Part shown: in pieces, positions 45,391 to 54,374 of the stretch
Layout of the letters: each line of letters starts with the position of its first letter
How positions within the stretch are numbered: the stretch's first letter is position 1
Origin: an uncultured Pirellulales bacterium
GTDB lineage: Bacteria > Planctomycetota > Planctomycetia > Pirellulales > Thermoguttaceae
Reading direction: 5' to 3'
Assembly (NCBI GenBank): GCA_938015445.1
Contig: CALLPE010000018.1
Coordinates: 1-64,000, forward strand
Length of the DNA stretch: 64,000 bases
Translations under genes and position numbers: made by a program
The notes under the pieces: model-generated
Told to the model about the DNA's origin: nothing
The model's input: only the letters and a program-made list of their open reading frames with translations
Databases searched by the model: none

Positions 45391-46064
45391 AATTTGTCCT
45401 CCTATCGCCAGTTCAACAGACAAGTCCTCTGCGGCGCCCAGGCCGCTGACAACGCCACAAGACGGCGGGATTCCGAGAACCGAATTATTGCAAGCGCAGC
45501 GACTCTATATTATGCGATGCTTCTGCGTTTCCGCAATGGAAACACAAACCTTCGCCCGCACTGGTCCGGACGATACTTGCCCGCGCAACGGTCAGCGCCT
45601 ATTTCAACTCAGTTGTCAAGGCGGCTAGAAGCTGACTTATCCCCAGTTTTTGCCGCGTCTAAAATCGCTTGCAGCAAAGCGGCAAGTGCTTGGAAGGCTG
45701 TCAGTTCATGGCGCCGAACCATTTTCCGCCCGATGAAAAACACCCCGCACGCGCAGGGGCGATTGTTGCTGCACCAGATGCCTGCCGGGTAATGCTTCAT
45801 GGCCGTCGGACCGATCGCCAAAAGCAGCCAGTACGCCAAGCTCAAAATCAGCAACAACCGGTCGAAACGAACGGCATGCCTGATCAGAATGTTTCGCAAT
45901 GCCCAGCCGTGCCGCCGGTTACCGTGCCGTCGAAGGCCCGCAGCCCGGCAGGCGATGCCACCGGGGCTTTGCGCCGTACTGTGCGGTTGCCGGCAGAGCC
46001 GCTTTCAGCGGTTTAATCGGGTGGGCCAGGGCCGATATTCTCGTGGGTGCGACTGTTGGCCGCG
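45391..46064. other. Gap containing an IS remnant
   Basis: About 670 bases between the PQQ fusion gene and the gene at 46065. Positions 45609-45917 hold a transposase fragment. The rest shows nothing recognisable. Confidence 0.5.
45609..45917 (-). pseudogene. C-terminal remnant of an IS4-type DDE transposase
   Basis: Reading leftward, the frame encodes about 100 residues ending at a stop at 45609. It carries the typical end of IS4-family DDE transposases: HGWALRNILIRHAVRFDRL, LLILSLAYWLLLAIG, then WCSNNRPCACGVFFIGRKM and a final hydrophobic helix. The DDE catalytic part that should precede it is missing, and codons upstream of about 45917 lose the pattern. No inverted repeats or target duplication were found. 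It is therefore a decayed fragment of a mobile element, not a working transposase. The assignment is from recalled family sequence only. Confidence 0.62.
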
Positions 46065-46478
46065 TCATGCGTCCAGTGCTTCTGCCGGTGTCTGGCCGAT
46101 GCCGAACAGCTCCGCCCGCAGCTTGACAATCTCCTCGGCCCGTGCGTGCAGCGCCTGTGGCAACCGCTGGGGATCGAGCCAGACCGGTTCCAGGAACATT
46201 CGTGCCGGATGCCCCAGGTTGTGGTATCGGGCAAGCTGCTTGAGCAAATTGCGACTGGGGCGATTCAACCGATGCAGCGCGCACAGATCGGCAAACAGGT
46301 AGTCGTGGCTGTACTGGCGGCGTTTGCGCCGCAAGCGCGCGGCGTGCCAGTAGGCCATGCCACTTACTACTGCTACGGCGATGATCGCCCCTAGCCAGCC
46401 GGCAGGAATTTGCTCCGGCTGGAGGCGGGCAAATACAGCGACGGCCACCCACGGCAATGCAGCATTTATGGGGAACAT
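46065..46478 (-). CDS. Small membrane-anchored protein of unknown function
   Basis: A 137-residue product with two N-terminal hydrophobic segments (about 4-18 and 26-44), then a basic cytoplasmic stretch ARLRRKRRQYSHDYLF and a helical soluble part (DLCALHRLNRPSRNLLKQLA, then HPARMFLEPVWLDPQRLP). I do not recognise a named family. Start at ATG 46478 lies just two bases after the stop of the HEAT-repeat gene, with AGGAGG inside the end of that gene, so the two are translationally coupled. The function is probably tied to the HEAT protein. Confidence 0.68.
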   Translation of the reverse strand: MFPINAALPWVAVAVFARLQPEQIPAGWLGAIIAVAVVSGMAYWHAARLRRKRRQYSHDYLFADLCALHRLNRPSRNLLKQLARYHNLGHPARMFLEPVWLDPQRLPQALHARAEEIVKLRAELFGIGQTPAEALDA

Positions 46479-46480
46479 GT

Positions 46481-48100
46481 TCACGGCGAGGCCTCCTGCA
46501 ACTGTGCGCCGCCGGAAGCCGCGTGCCGCAAGGCCTCGCTGATGACTTCCAGACTTTTTTCGGCAGCCTCTTTGACCAAATAGCTGCGGTCCAGCAGCGC
46601 ATCGCGGAGGGCTTCCCACGTAACCACCGATTTGCCTGCGCCCAAAGCGCTGGCGGCAGCGATGCGCACCATGTGGTCTTCGTCGTTAAGAAGTTGAGCG
46701 ATGGCGTCTTCTACGTCGGCCACAGCGCCCATCGCCTGCGCGGCAAGCACCGCGCGCCGCCTGCGAACCGGCGATAGCACCTGCATCTCTGCGCGAAGTC
46801 TATCGGCGATGTGGCAGTCGATCTTGCGCACCAGCAGGCCTGCTGTGCTGCGCGCGGCTTCGTCCATTTCGTCGAAGTTGGCCAGAAAATTGCCCACTGT
46901 AAACTCGGGTAGCGCCCGGCGCAGGGCTTCGCGCACCACAGGTTCCGAGGAATCGGCCATGGCAATCAGTTTGGCCAGCGCGCCGGGCACTTGCCGCGGA
47001 CGCAATTGGAGCAATAGGTGTGCACGGACTTCCGCGTCAGGGTCGTTCAAGTGCCGCAACACCAACTCGGTGGCTTCCGGCCCAGCGAACTCGGCCAGCG
47101 ACTGGGCGGCGGCGCGACGGCAGGCCGGTTTGCCGCCGGATAATACTTCGCCAAGACAAGCAAGCTTTGCTTCGGGCGACATTCCCGAAGCCATTACCGA
47201 GCGAATGGCCGCTTCTTGGGCCTCTTCGGGCAACTCGCGCCATACCTGGGAGTGGCACGGGGCCCACGCGAGCTTTTCTATGCGGGCGAGATTCTCCGCC
47301 ACGGCTTTGAGCGGGCGCGGCCCGATGGTGCGCATCGCCAACTCCAAGTATTTTGGATCGTTGCGGCGGGCAAGCACCTGAAGTACTGCCCGGGGCGTTT
47401 GCGGGTCGTCGAGGAAGCACAGCAAAAGCCGGATGACGCCGCCCCGCTGACTGCGCTCCAGAAGTTCTAGCAGAGTGTTGTAGGCAGCTTCGTCGGGGTG
47501 GGTCAGCACGTGCCACAGGGTGATATTGCTCTTCTTGGCTAGCATCAGGAATGCTTCCGCCACAGCCGGCTGTCGGTGGCGGTGAAACTTGCGCACAGCG
47601 TCCTCCAGGGCAGCGGTGAGCTTCTCGCGCAGGTCGGTCAACTCAGATTGCGCGGCAGCCGAATGGCCTCCGGCCAGATCCGAATAGAATTGGTCGGTCA
47701 GTTGGAGGATGGTCTGGGCAATGATCTCGGTGTGGGCCGAAGCAGCTCTGACAATGGCCTGAGCCAGAGCGGGAATGACTGCATACAGCCGGTAGGTCAT
47801 GGCGGCCTCGCAGGCGGCGGCCAACTCGGACGGGCTGGAGTTTTCCAGTACCTCGTTGATCACCGGCGTAAGTCGGTCGGCATTTTGCACTACAATCTGC
47901 CGACATTGTGGGTCCAACGTAGGCAGCCGGCGGAATATCTCCTTGTGGCCAGACGGGCTGCGACGCTGGAGCAGCGCGGCAACTGCGCCGTGTACGGCCG
48001 GGCGGAAAGGGCTGTCCAGTGCTGCAATCAGTACCTCAACAGCCGCTTCGTTATTCGTGCGGGCCAAGAATTGCAATGTCTTTTGCAGACTCTGGTTCAT
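46481..48100 (-). CDS. HEAT-repeat protein
   Basis: A 539-residue all-helical protein made of HEAT/armadillo-like repeats, for example NEAAVEVLIAALDSPFRPAV, RRAAAQSLAEFAGPEATELV, PDAEVRAHLLLQLRP and DEDHMVRIAAASALGAGKSV. No signal peptide or membrane segment was seen, so it is probably cytoplasmic and acts as a protein-binding scaffold. Start at ATG 48100 (MNQSLQKTLQFLART) is chosen because the frame upstream to 48277 has poor protein character. It is followed two bases later by a small membrane protein, which may anchor it. No enzyme motif was found. Confidence 0.8.
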   Translation of the reverse strand: MNQSLQKTLQFLARTNNEAAVEVLIAALDSPFRPAVHGAVAALLQRRSPSGHKEIFRRLPTLDPQCRQIVVQNADRLTPVINEVLENSSPSELAAACEAAMTYRLYAVIPALAQAIVRAASAHTEIIAQTILQLTDQFYSDLAGGHSAAAQSELTDLREKLTAALEDAVRKFHRHRQPAVAEAFLMLAKKSNITLWHVLTHPDEAAYNTLLELLERSQRGGVIRLLLCFLDDPQTPRAVLQVLARRNDPKYLELAMRTIGPRPLKAVAENLARIEKLAWAPCHSQVWRELPEEAQEAAIRSVMASGMSPEAKLACLGEVLSGGKPACRRAAAQSLAEFAGPEATELVLRHLNDPDAEVRAHLLLQLRPRQVPGALAKLIAMADSSEPVVREALRRALPEFTVGNFLANFDEMDEAARSTAGLLVRKIDCHIADRLRAEMQVLSPVRRRRAVLAAQAMGAVADVEDAIAQLLNDEDHMVRIAAASALGAGKSVVTWEALRDALLDRSYLVKEAAEKSLEVISEALRHAASGGAQLQEASP

Positions 48101-48807
48101 GGCGCTCTCAAATGGCGATAGCCCCACGCGATTGCTAGTCAGTGGGCAGCCCATATTGATTACTGCCCCAGAACGGGGCGACCGGCGCTCACTCAAGTAT
48201 AGTGCGCGGCCCGGAAGATAGGGGAAAACGCCCCGGAATACTCGGAAAATCGCAGCGGCCATTGTCTGGCGCAGCACATCGCGGCGCGATCGGTTTCTGC
48301 TGTATCGCTGTCGTCAGGCCGACACGAAACGTCCAAAACTGCGCGGTTGTTCTCGGGGGCCGATATGTCGATTTTTGCGGTTGTATCTAAGGCGCGGTAT
48401 TTGGATTCTGCACCGCATACCTCTGCCGAGAGCATTGCCGACACCCCAGCACATAACGCTGCGCGCACTGCAAAGTACTCAACGAAATGCGTGCTCACCG
48501 TTGGTGAGCCAGGTTCCCATCGGCGCAGGGGTCAATTGCTGGAAAAATCGGAGCGGCGGCGCGAATTGCTACTTCCCAGCGCCGTTGCTACAGCCCGAAC
48601 GTGCCGCATTCCCACCAAGGCCGAGGAAGCCGCTCCGGCGTGGCAGCCGGCAGCGGTCGAGCGGGGCCATATACGACTGAGCATCGGCAAGATGCCTGTG
48701 CTTATCGAAGAGCTTACGCCGTAACAAACGGGCGCACAAGATCGAAGAGCTAACTCCGTATCACATAAGCGCAGAAGAACGTCTGCAAGAGGGCAGGTCG
48801 GTCGCCA
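48101..48807. other. Intergenic gap with a degenerate tandem duplication
   Basis: About 700 bases. A 37-bp tandem duplication with eight mismatches is at 48704-48777. An open frame at 48347-48724 on the + strand was considered and not accepted. Nothing else was recognised. Confidence 0.45.
48704..48777. repeat. 37-bp degenerate tandem duplication
   Basis: Copies at 48704-48740 and 48741-48777 both begin ATCGAAGAGCT and share about 29 of 37 positions. The period is not a multiple of three, which argues against a coding origin. Confidence 0.7.
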
Positions 48808-49089
48808 TCACCCCACAACACGCACGCCGATCAAGGCCTTCTCGTCCAAGTCGCCTGCAATCCACAGCGGCGGAAGCTGTGCCTTTACGACTGTGCCTGC
48901 CGCAGGCGCCTGCACCGACGGACCGCCTTTGATTTCATAATCGTATTCGGCCATATGGGCCCACAGGGCGGCTATGGCCACCAACAAGGCGATGAAGGCC
49001 ACGATGAGCATGAAGGTGTACAGGTCAGGCCTGGGCCTGCGATACTCGCCGATGGGTCTGGGAACTTGCTTCTTGGCCACGGCGATCAC
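48808..49089 (-). CDS. Small single-pass membrane protein
   Basis: A 93-residue protein with a basic cytoplasmic N-terminus (residues 1-24), one membrane helix (about 25-46, FMLIVAFIALLVAIAALWAH) and a short external part of about 45 residues. No family was recognised. Its ATG overlaps the stop of the upstream coiled-coil gene by four bases (49086-49089), so the two proteins are made together and may form a membrane complex. Confidence 0.72.
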   Translation of the reverse strand: MIAVAKKQVPRPIGEYRRPRPDLYTFMLIVAFIALLVAIAALWAHMAEYDYEIKGGPSVQAPAAGTVVKAQLPPLWIAGDLDEKALIGVRVVG

Positions 49090-49973
49090 CTCTTCGGTTG
49101 CGGCCGGTTCTGCTTTGTATCCACCCGATCGCCGCGCTGGATGGCGCTGCGCAAGCTGCCTGGGACTACTTTGCAGACGGAAGTATCGGGCGTGGTCTTG
49201 ACCACTTCGATGAAGCCCACCAGGGTGGGAACGCCGCCTTGAATGCGGCTGACCGTCAGTTGATGCCCTTCGCGCAAGCCGTCGTCGCTGCCGAGCTTGA
49301 TTTCTACCAAATCGCCCGGCAAAACGGCAATCACAAGCGAATCCAGTGCGGGCGGTTCGTTTTCGTACAATTCCGGCTCGGGTTTCAGGCCGAACTTGCG
49401 GAGCACTTCCTGTGCCCGGGCGTACTGCCGCGAGATCTCCAAGTTCTCGGCTTTCAAGCGTGCATTCTCATTGGCCAGTTGGTTCACCTCGTCGGTCTTC
49501 TTGACCACGTCGGCGAAGTACTTGTCGCGGTCTTCGCGGGCCTTGGTGATCTGGTCCCGCAAATCACTCACCTCGGCCCGGCGGCGCTCCAGCTCGTCGT
49601 GGCTGTTCTTCGCCTCGGCCAGCGCAGCCCGCAGCTCCTGTTCTCTGGCCTGCAACTGTTGTTGCACAGTTCTGAGTTCATCGCGGGCTTCTTTTACAGC
49701 GTTTTCCAATTTTGCGCGGGCCTGAATGGCGGCGTTCTGCTCGCGCTTGAGCGTAGCTTCTAAGCTGCTGCGGCGATCTTGCTCTTTTTTAAGCTCCTCC
49801 TCTTTTTGGGCCAGTTGTTGCGACAGGCCCAACGGATAATCGGTCGAAGGATTGGGGTTGTCGACCGCCAGCTTCCAATTACGCTGGGTTTTATAGACCA
49901 TCACGGCACACGCCATGAACACGATGCTCATGACGAATATCAACACCGTAAATATCTTGCCGACAAGATTCAT
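49086..49973 (-). CDS. Membrane-anchored coiled-coil protein
   Basis: A 295-residue protein. One N-terminal membrane helix (about 6-27, IFTVLIFVMSIVFMACAVMV) is followed by a long coiled coil (about 50-190), shown by heptad-rich Glu/Lys/Gln/Leu sequence such as QKEEELKKEQDRRSSLEATL. The C-terminal globular part (about 205-285) reads VIAVLPGDLVEIKLGSDDGL, then REGHQLTVSRI and FIEVVKTTPDTSVCKV. This is the pattern of a small beta-barrel with a GLREGH turn, as in MreC-like or M23-associated domains. A role in envelope structure is an inference. It is the first gene of a two-gene operon. Confidence 0.75.
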   Translation of the reverse strand: MNLVGKIFTVLIFVMSIVFMACAVMVYKTQRNWKLAVDNPNPSTDYPLGLSQQLAQKEEELKKEQDRRSSLEATLKREQNAAIQARAKLENAVKEARDELRTVQQQLQAREQELRAALAEAKNSHDELERRRAEVSDLRDQITKAREDRDKYFADVVKKTDEVNQLANENARLKAENLEISRQYARAQEVLRKFGLKPEPELYENEPPALDSLVIAVLPGDLVEIKLGSDDGLREGHQLTVSRIQGGVPTLVGFIEVVKTTPDTSVCKVVPGSLRSAIQRGDRVDTKQNRPQPKR

Positions 49974-51086
49974 CTAGACCGCTCCAGCAGCTCGGTGGCG
50001 AAAGGCCGGACCTGTTGCTAAACAAGCTTATTGCGCAGCGGGCGCCGGCCGGCCGACAGTCTTTAGCAGCACGCCGCGTCCAGTCCAGCGCAGATAAGTC
50101 ACAAACGCCTAACCTTATACGGTCAGTATAACTTCGCCTATTTTCGCATGTCAAACATAAACCGCAGAAGTTTAATATAGCCTACCGACAATTGCTCTGT
50201 GCAAACAACTGTCCTACAACGCGAAGCCGCACGGGTTCGACTGGCCGATGCAGGCCCGAACTTCGCTGCGATCGACAAGCACCAGCGCCGGCGGTGGTTG
50301 CGGCGCAAACCTAGACCCAGCCAGAGGCCTGGCTACATGCCCGGGATAAAGATGAACTCATCGGCGATTGGTGCAGCAGCCGGGGCGGACGGCCGGAAAA
50401 GCGGATCAGGATCGTGAAAACAAAAGCATGTACCATTTGTTAAAGAAGTGCACAAAGACCATAAAAGTACCGACATTGTTACGGCCTATGGAGCAACAAG
50501 AGTTCGACGGCCGCTCCTGGCGGCCCGCCGGCACAACAGGGATTAAGCGATACGTTGATCGCTGAGAGGAGAGCGACCGAGGCGCTTTGCGACGCAAGCT
50601 GGTCTGGGACGATCGTGGCTAGCTGGCCACTCAGTCGCTATAGTAGCGTTGATTGCATTATAATGCCCCATTAGTCGGGACATTTCCGGCAATTTGGCGT
50701 TTTTCGGCGTTGACCCCGCCTGCGGCCAGTTTATAATCCCAGCCCATTGCGCAAACGTTCGCCCGGAGGGACAGCAATCGCTACGAACCGATGGCGTATT
50801 ACTCATCCACCAAATAGAGTACATGCTTTCGCCGATTGTTAACCGCAGAACAGGCAAAACATAGCGGTTTTGCCGAATGGATTGATTATTCTGTGCGTCG
50901 GCGGTCGATTAAATCAACACAGGATAAACCATCGCGCTAACTACGGTTATCCGCGAGCAAATGCCCAGAAGGCCGACAGGCTCGCATTTGCCGCCTGAGA
51001 GCGTTAGGCTCGCAGGTGGTGGCAATTAGTACGCAATTAGTACAGGGTGCAAATCTCTACCCGCTGCGAATCTCAAGGACGAGACG
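49974..51086. other. Long non-coding gap
   Basis: About 1.1 kb between the leftward coiled-coil gene and the rightward lipoprotein gene. It holds an AT-rich patch with TATAAT-like sequence near 50656, a small inverted repeat at 50634-50646 and an 11-bp tandem duplication at 51022-51043. A 45-codon frame from ATG 50428 has no Shine-Dalgarno and was not accepted. No RNA gene was recognised. Confidence 0.5.
51022..51043. repeat. 11-bp tandem duplication
   Basis: GCAATTAGTAC occurs at 51022-51032 and 51033-51043, identical, about 45 bases before the lipoprotein start codon. It could alter promoter spacing or be an operator. Confidence 0.85.
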
Positions 51087-52487
51087 ATGTCAAAACGAAG
51101 CGCACTTGTCACTTTTAAGCTGTCGGCGCTGGCGCTGACATTGCTGCTGGCCCCGGGTTGTTACAGCGACGGCAAGTGGTCGATGCCCAACTTGGCCTTC
51201 TGGAAAAAGGATGCGGCCACTACCCCCCAGGTGCCCGGCGGCGTGACCCCGCCGGCTATCGGCAGTCCGGTCAAGCCCTCTGCTACCGCCGGTGTGGCTA
51301 GTAATCCAGCGCCAGGGGCCGGCTACAACTTGGCCGGAACCTCCGTCACCGGAACCACTGGTGCAAGCTCGCAGTACACGCCGCCAAGCTACAGCCAGCC
51401 GACAACCGGCCTGTACTCAGCGCCAGCAACCAGTCCGAGCAATAGCTACGGCGTTAACGCAGCAAGCAGCGGGGTGGGGCCGACATATCCCAGTTCGACC
51501 AGCCTCCCGGCTGCGTACAGCAGCCCTTCATCCTCAACCGGCGCCAGCAGCCAGCCCACTGGCAACTACATGGCGCCGCAGACCGGCTACTACAGCACGA
51601 CTCCGCCGTCGAGCAGCTATTCTTCAGTGCCTAGTTCGTATGGCACGGGTGCGTACGGCACCAATCCATATTCATACGGGGCGAACTCCAGCAGTCCGCC
51701 GGCCGGAAGTTACGGCGCCGCACCCGCATCGTACGGAACTGGCACGGGGACTTCGACCGGGCCGGCTGCGTACACCGCTTCCACGACCAGTTCGGCGGGC
51801 TTCCGCACGACCTCCGCACAGCCTGGCATGGGCTATAGTCCGGCAACGGCCAGCGGACCGTACGCCAACCCGGTCCGTGCCGATACGAGTTCTTCCGGCG
51901 GATACGACCGCTACAGCACCTCCACCACAGGGCCGGGAAGCTATCCGCAGTCTGCTTGTGCGGATAGTTGCAGCACGGGGCAGTCGAGTGTCGGCGCTGT
52001 TGGCTCCGGGGCGGTCGCCAATGGCAGCGGCACGGCACGCAACCCTACTGCTGGTTCCGCCAATGCAAATCCGTACAATGCGGCCGAACGTCCGTATGGC
52101 GGTTATCCGGGGCAGAGTGGCAGCACCGCGTACACTACCGGCGGGAGCGGCGAGAGGACCAGCGAGGCTGCTAAGTCGAGCGCGGCTAATTACAACTACG
52201 GGACGACAGCCGGCCGTACAGCAAGCGGCGGTTATGGAGCGACGGGGAGCAACTATCAATCGAGCGAGCGGGCCGCCGATTATTCGCCGTATGCTCCCCC
52301 GTCGGCCGCATCGGTTAGGGGGACAAACTCGGCGGCCAATACTAGCAGTGTGCCGGAGTATCGACCGGGTAGCACCCGCAATGCCGAATACCCGCTCCCA
52401 TCTGCATCGCCCTACGGTACTCCTTCAACTGCCACTCAGTCGGCAGGTGGCGGTTACACTTTGCCGTCCTCGGGCAGTTATCGCTAG
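51087..52487 (+). CDS. Low-complexity Tyr/Gly/Ser/Pro-rich lipoprotein
   Basis: A 466-residue protein with a lipoprotein signal (hydrophobic core about 12-22, lipobox LAPGC with Cys25). After a short conserved-looking start (YSDGKWSMPNLAFWKKD), the remaining 400 residues are almost wholly Ser, Gly, Tyr, Thr, Ala and Pro, with recurring SYG, YGA and SSY units (for example SSYSSVPSSYGTGAYGTNPY). Only three further Cys are seen. The chain is expected to be disordered and exposed on a membrane. No catalytic domain exists. It may be a structural or adhesive envelope protein. Start at ATG 51087 has AAGGACGAG upstream. Confidence 0.75.
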   Translation: MSKRSALVTFKLSALALTLLLAPGCYSDGKWSMPNLAFWKKDAATTPQVPGGVTPPAIGSPVKPSATAGVASNPAPGAGYNLAGTSVTGTTGASSQYTPPSYSQPTTGLYSAPATSPSNSYGVNAASSGVGPTYPSSTSLPAAYSSPSSSTGASSQPTGNYMAPQTGYYSTTPPSSSYSSVPSSYGTGAYGTNPYSYGANSSSPPAGSYGAAPASYGTGTGTSTGPAAYTASTTSSAGFRTTSAQPGMGYSPATASGPYANPVRADTSSSGGYDRYSTSTTGPGSYPQSACADSCSTGQSSVGAVGSGAVANGSGTARNPTAGSANANPYNAAERPYGGYPGQSGSTAYTTGGSGERTSEAAKSSAANYNYGTTAGRTASGGYGATGSNYQSSERAADYSPYAPPSAASVRGTNSAANTSSVPEYRPGSTRNAEYPLPSASPYGTPSTATQSAGGGYTLPSSGSYR

Positions 52488-52654
52488 TGCCGGCGGCATA
52501 AGAAAATGCCGTCGCTGCCGCATGCCACTCGGCATCGGCTTGGTGGGGTGCAACGCCCGGCGGCACCTGCCGCCGGGGCGTGCCATCGCTGACCCCGCCA
52601 GCTCACGAACTGCCGCCGATCGCATCGCCGTCGCGCAACACACGCCAATGCCGC

Positions 52655-52660
52655 TATAAT
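52655..52660 (+). promoter_or_regulatory. Perfect -10 box (TATAAT), possible leaderless promoter
   Basis: TATAAT at 52655-52660 ends seven bases before the ATG at 52668, so transcription from it would start at or next to the start codon. No good -35 was found at 16-18 bases spacing, and there is no Shine-Dalgarno in front of the gene. Confidence 0.45.
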
Positions 52661-52667
52661 ATCGCGT

Positions 52668-54065
52668 ATGCGCGACTTCCAGCATGAAAGCCTCAGCCTG
52701 GACCCCATACACGGATACATACCGTTCGTGGCTGCCGCCGGACTTCCGGAGGGCGAGGCGGCGGAGCAGCACTTGATCGACCATCCCTGGCTCCAGCGGC
52801 TACGCCAGATTCATCAGTTGCAGACCGCGTGGTGGGTTTTCCCGGGTGCCGAGCACACGCGCTTCCAGCACGCGCTGGGAGCGATGTACGTAGCCAGCCG
52901 GGCGATCGGCCGCTGGTTCGACAGCCTACAGGAGGCCTGCCCGGATGTGCCCAGCCGGGCTTACGTGGAATCGTTGCTGCGGGTAGCGGCGCTGCTGCAC
53001 GATGTAGGTCACGGGCCGTTCGGGCATTTTTTCGACGTGCATTACCTGGCCGATTTCGGTCTGACCCATGAGACGCTCGGCTGCGAGATTATCCGCCGCG
53101 AGCTGGCGCCGATCATCCGGCGGATACGTCGGAACCCCGCCGGCACGCTCCGCGCGGATGAGCAGCTCGACCCCGAGCAAATCGCCTATCTGATTACCCG
53201 ACCCAAACAGCAAACCGACGACGCGCCGCAGTGGCTGCGTTTGTTGCGGGCGATGTTCTGCGGATTGTACACCGTCGATAACATGGACTTCGTACTGCGC
53301 GACGCATACATGGCCGGGTACAGTCTGCGGGCGTTCGATCTGGACCGATTGCTGCACTACAGCATGTTCACCGAGCGGGGATTGACGATCCACGAACGCG
53401 GTTTGCCGGCCTTGGTGCGATTTATTTCGGTTCGCGCCGAGCTGTTTCGGGCGATCTACTTTCATCGCACGGTCCGCGCACTGGACTTGGCCCTGCAAGA
53501 CCTATTCGCCCAAAGCAAGAAGTACCTCTTTCCCGGCAACCCCTTGGAGCACCTCGATCAGTACCAGCAGTTTACCGAGTGGTCGCTGTTGATGGACGTG
53601 TCGCGCTGGCCGAGCAGCAGCGATGCAAAGCTCCGCGAGCTGGGCGCGCGCTGGCGAGAGTTTTTGTCGCGCCAGGTGAAGTGGAAAATGGCTTGCGAGC
53701 GGACGATTTTCTTCGCGCCGGGGGAATCGGAGCTGGGCAGCGTCTTCGCAAGCGAGCAAACCTTCGAGGCAGCGGTACGCAAGCTGCTGCCCCCGGAGTT
53801 GAAGCACATCCCCATGCTCGTCGATACCGCCCGGCACGTCCATCGTCCCAGCACCCAAATGCCCAGTGCCGGACAGAACTTTCTTTACGAGCCGGCTACC
53901 GGACGGATACGCGACCTAGACGCCCGCGAGCTGTACCGCCGGATAGCGATTAGCTTCCGCATTTGCCGGGTGTACGTGCAGGATCCCAGCCACAGCAAGG
54001 CGATCGCCCAAGCAATGGACAAACTGACTGCCGACGCCGGGTCCGACGATTTGACGAATATGTAG
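52668..54065 (+). CDS. HD-domain phosphohydrolase (SAMHD1/dGTPase-like)
   Basis: A 465-residue cytoplasmic metal-dependent phosphohydrolase related to dNTP triphosphohydrolases and SAMHD1. The HD metal site is visible: His68 in HTRFQHALG, His111-Asp112 in ALLHDVGHGPFGH, and the distal Asp in YTVDNMDFVLRDAYMAG. The start of the domain, HGYIPF and IDHPWLQRLRQIHQL, is also typical. Family members hydrolyse dNTPs or other nucleotides, sometimes as antiviral defence, but the substrate here is unknown. Start at ATG 52668 lacks a Shine-Dalgarno and sits right after a TATAAT, so the mRNA may be leaderless. Confidence 0.88.
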   Translation: MRDFQHESLSLDPIHGYIPFVAAAGLPEGEAAEQHLIDHPWLQRLRQIHQLQTAWWVFPGAEHTRFQHALGAMYVASRAIGRWFDSLQEACPDVPSRAYVESLLRVAALLHDVGHGPFGHFFDVHYLADFGLTHETLGCEIIRRELAPIIRRIRRNPAGTLRADEQLDPEQIAYLITRPKQQTDDAPQWLRLLRAMFCGLYTVDNMDFVLRDAYMAGYSLRAFDLDRLLHYSMFTERGLTIHERGLPALVRFISVRAELFRAIYFHRTVRALDLALQDLFAQSKKYLFPGNPLEHLDQYQQFTEWSLLMDVSRWPSSSDAKLRELGARWREFLSRQVKWKMACERTIFFAPGESELGSVFASEQTFEAAVRKLLPPELKHIPMLVDTARHVHRPSTQMPSAGQNFLYEPATGRIRDLDARELYRRIAISFRICRVYVQDPSHSKAIAQAMDKLTADAGSDDLTNM

Positions 54066-54337
54066 CCAGCACCGACCAGTGAGATACCGATCATTTAGCC
54101 AGCACTGGCCGGTAGACTGTTGCGCCGGAAGCGCGGGTCACGGTGAGCTACCGAGCCGTCAGCGCAGTTTACGGCCAAACCCTGTGCCGGGGGCGCACGC
54201 AGCCGGCGTCGATAGGACTGGCCGAGGGTAAACATTTGCCCAGCCCATGCTATGGTTTGCCTAAGTTGCCCAGATTAAGCGACTGCTTGGCCGTAAGTTG
54301 TCGTGAAGCGGTGAGTTACTGAAAAGTTTCCCAAATT

Positions 54338-54353
54338 GCCCAACGGGTTGGGC
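54338..54353 (-). terminator. Possible terminator of the leftward prc gene
   Basis: GCCCAA at 54338-54343 pairs with TTGGGC at 54348-54353 around a CGGG loop, about 20 bases beyond the prc stop. The following T content is weak (AATTT), so it is only a candidate. It also lies between two convergent genes. Confidence 0.4.
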
Positions 54354-54374
54354 GAATATTTCTGGCCGAAGTGC

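Noticed and set aside
48347-48724. 125-codon frame on the + strand
   Set aside because: Its end overlaps a 37-bp duplication whose period breaks the frame, and the protein has no domain-like pattern.
50428-50565. 45-codon peptide frame in the long gap before the lipoprotein gene
   Set aside because: No Shine-Dalgarno, no homology recognised and no neighbouring partner.
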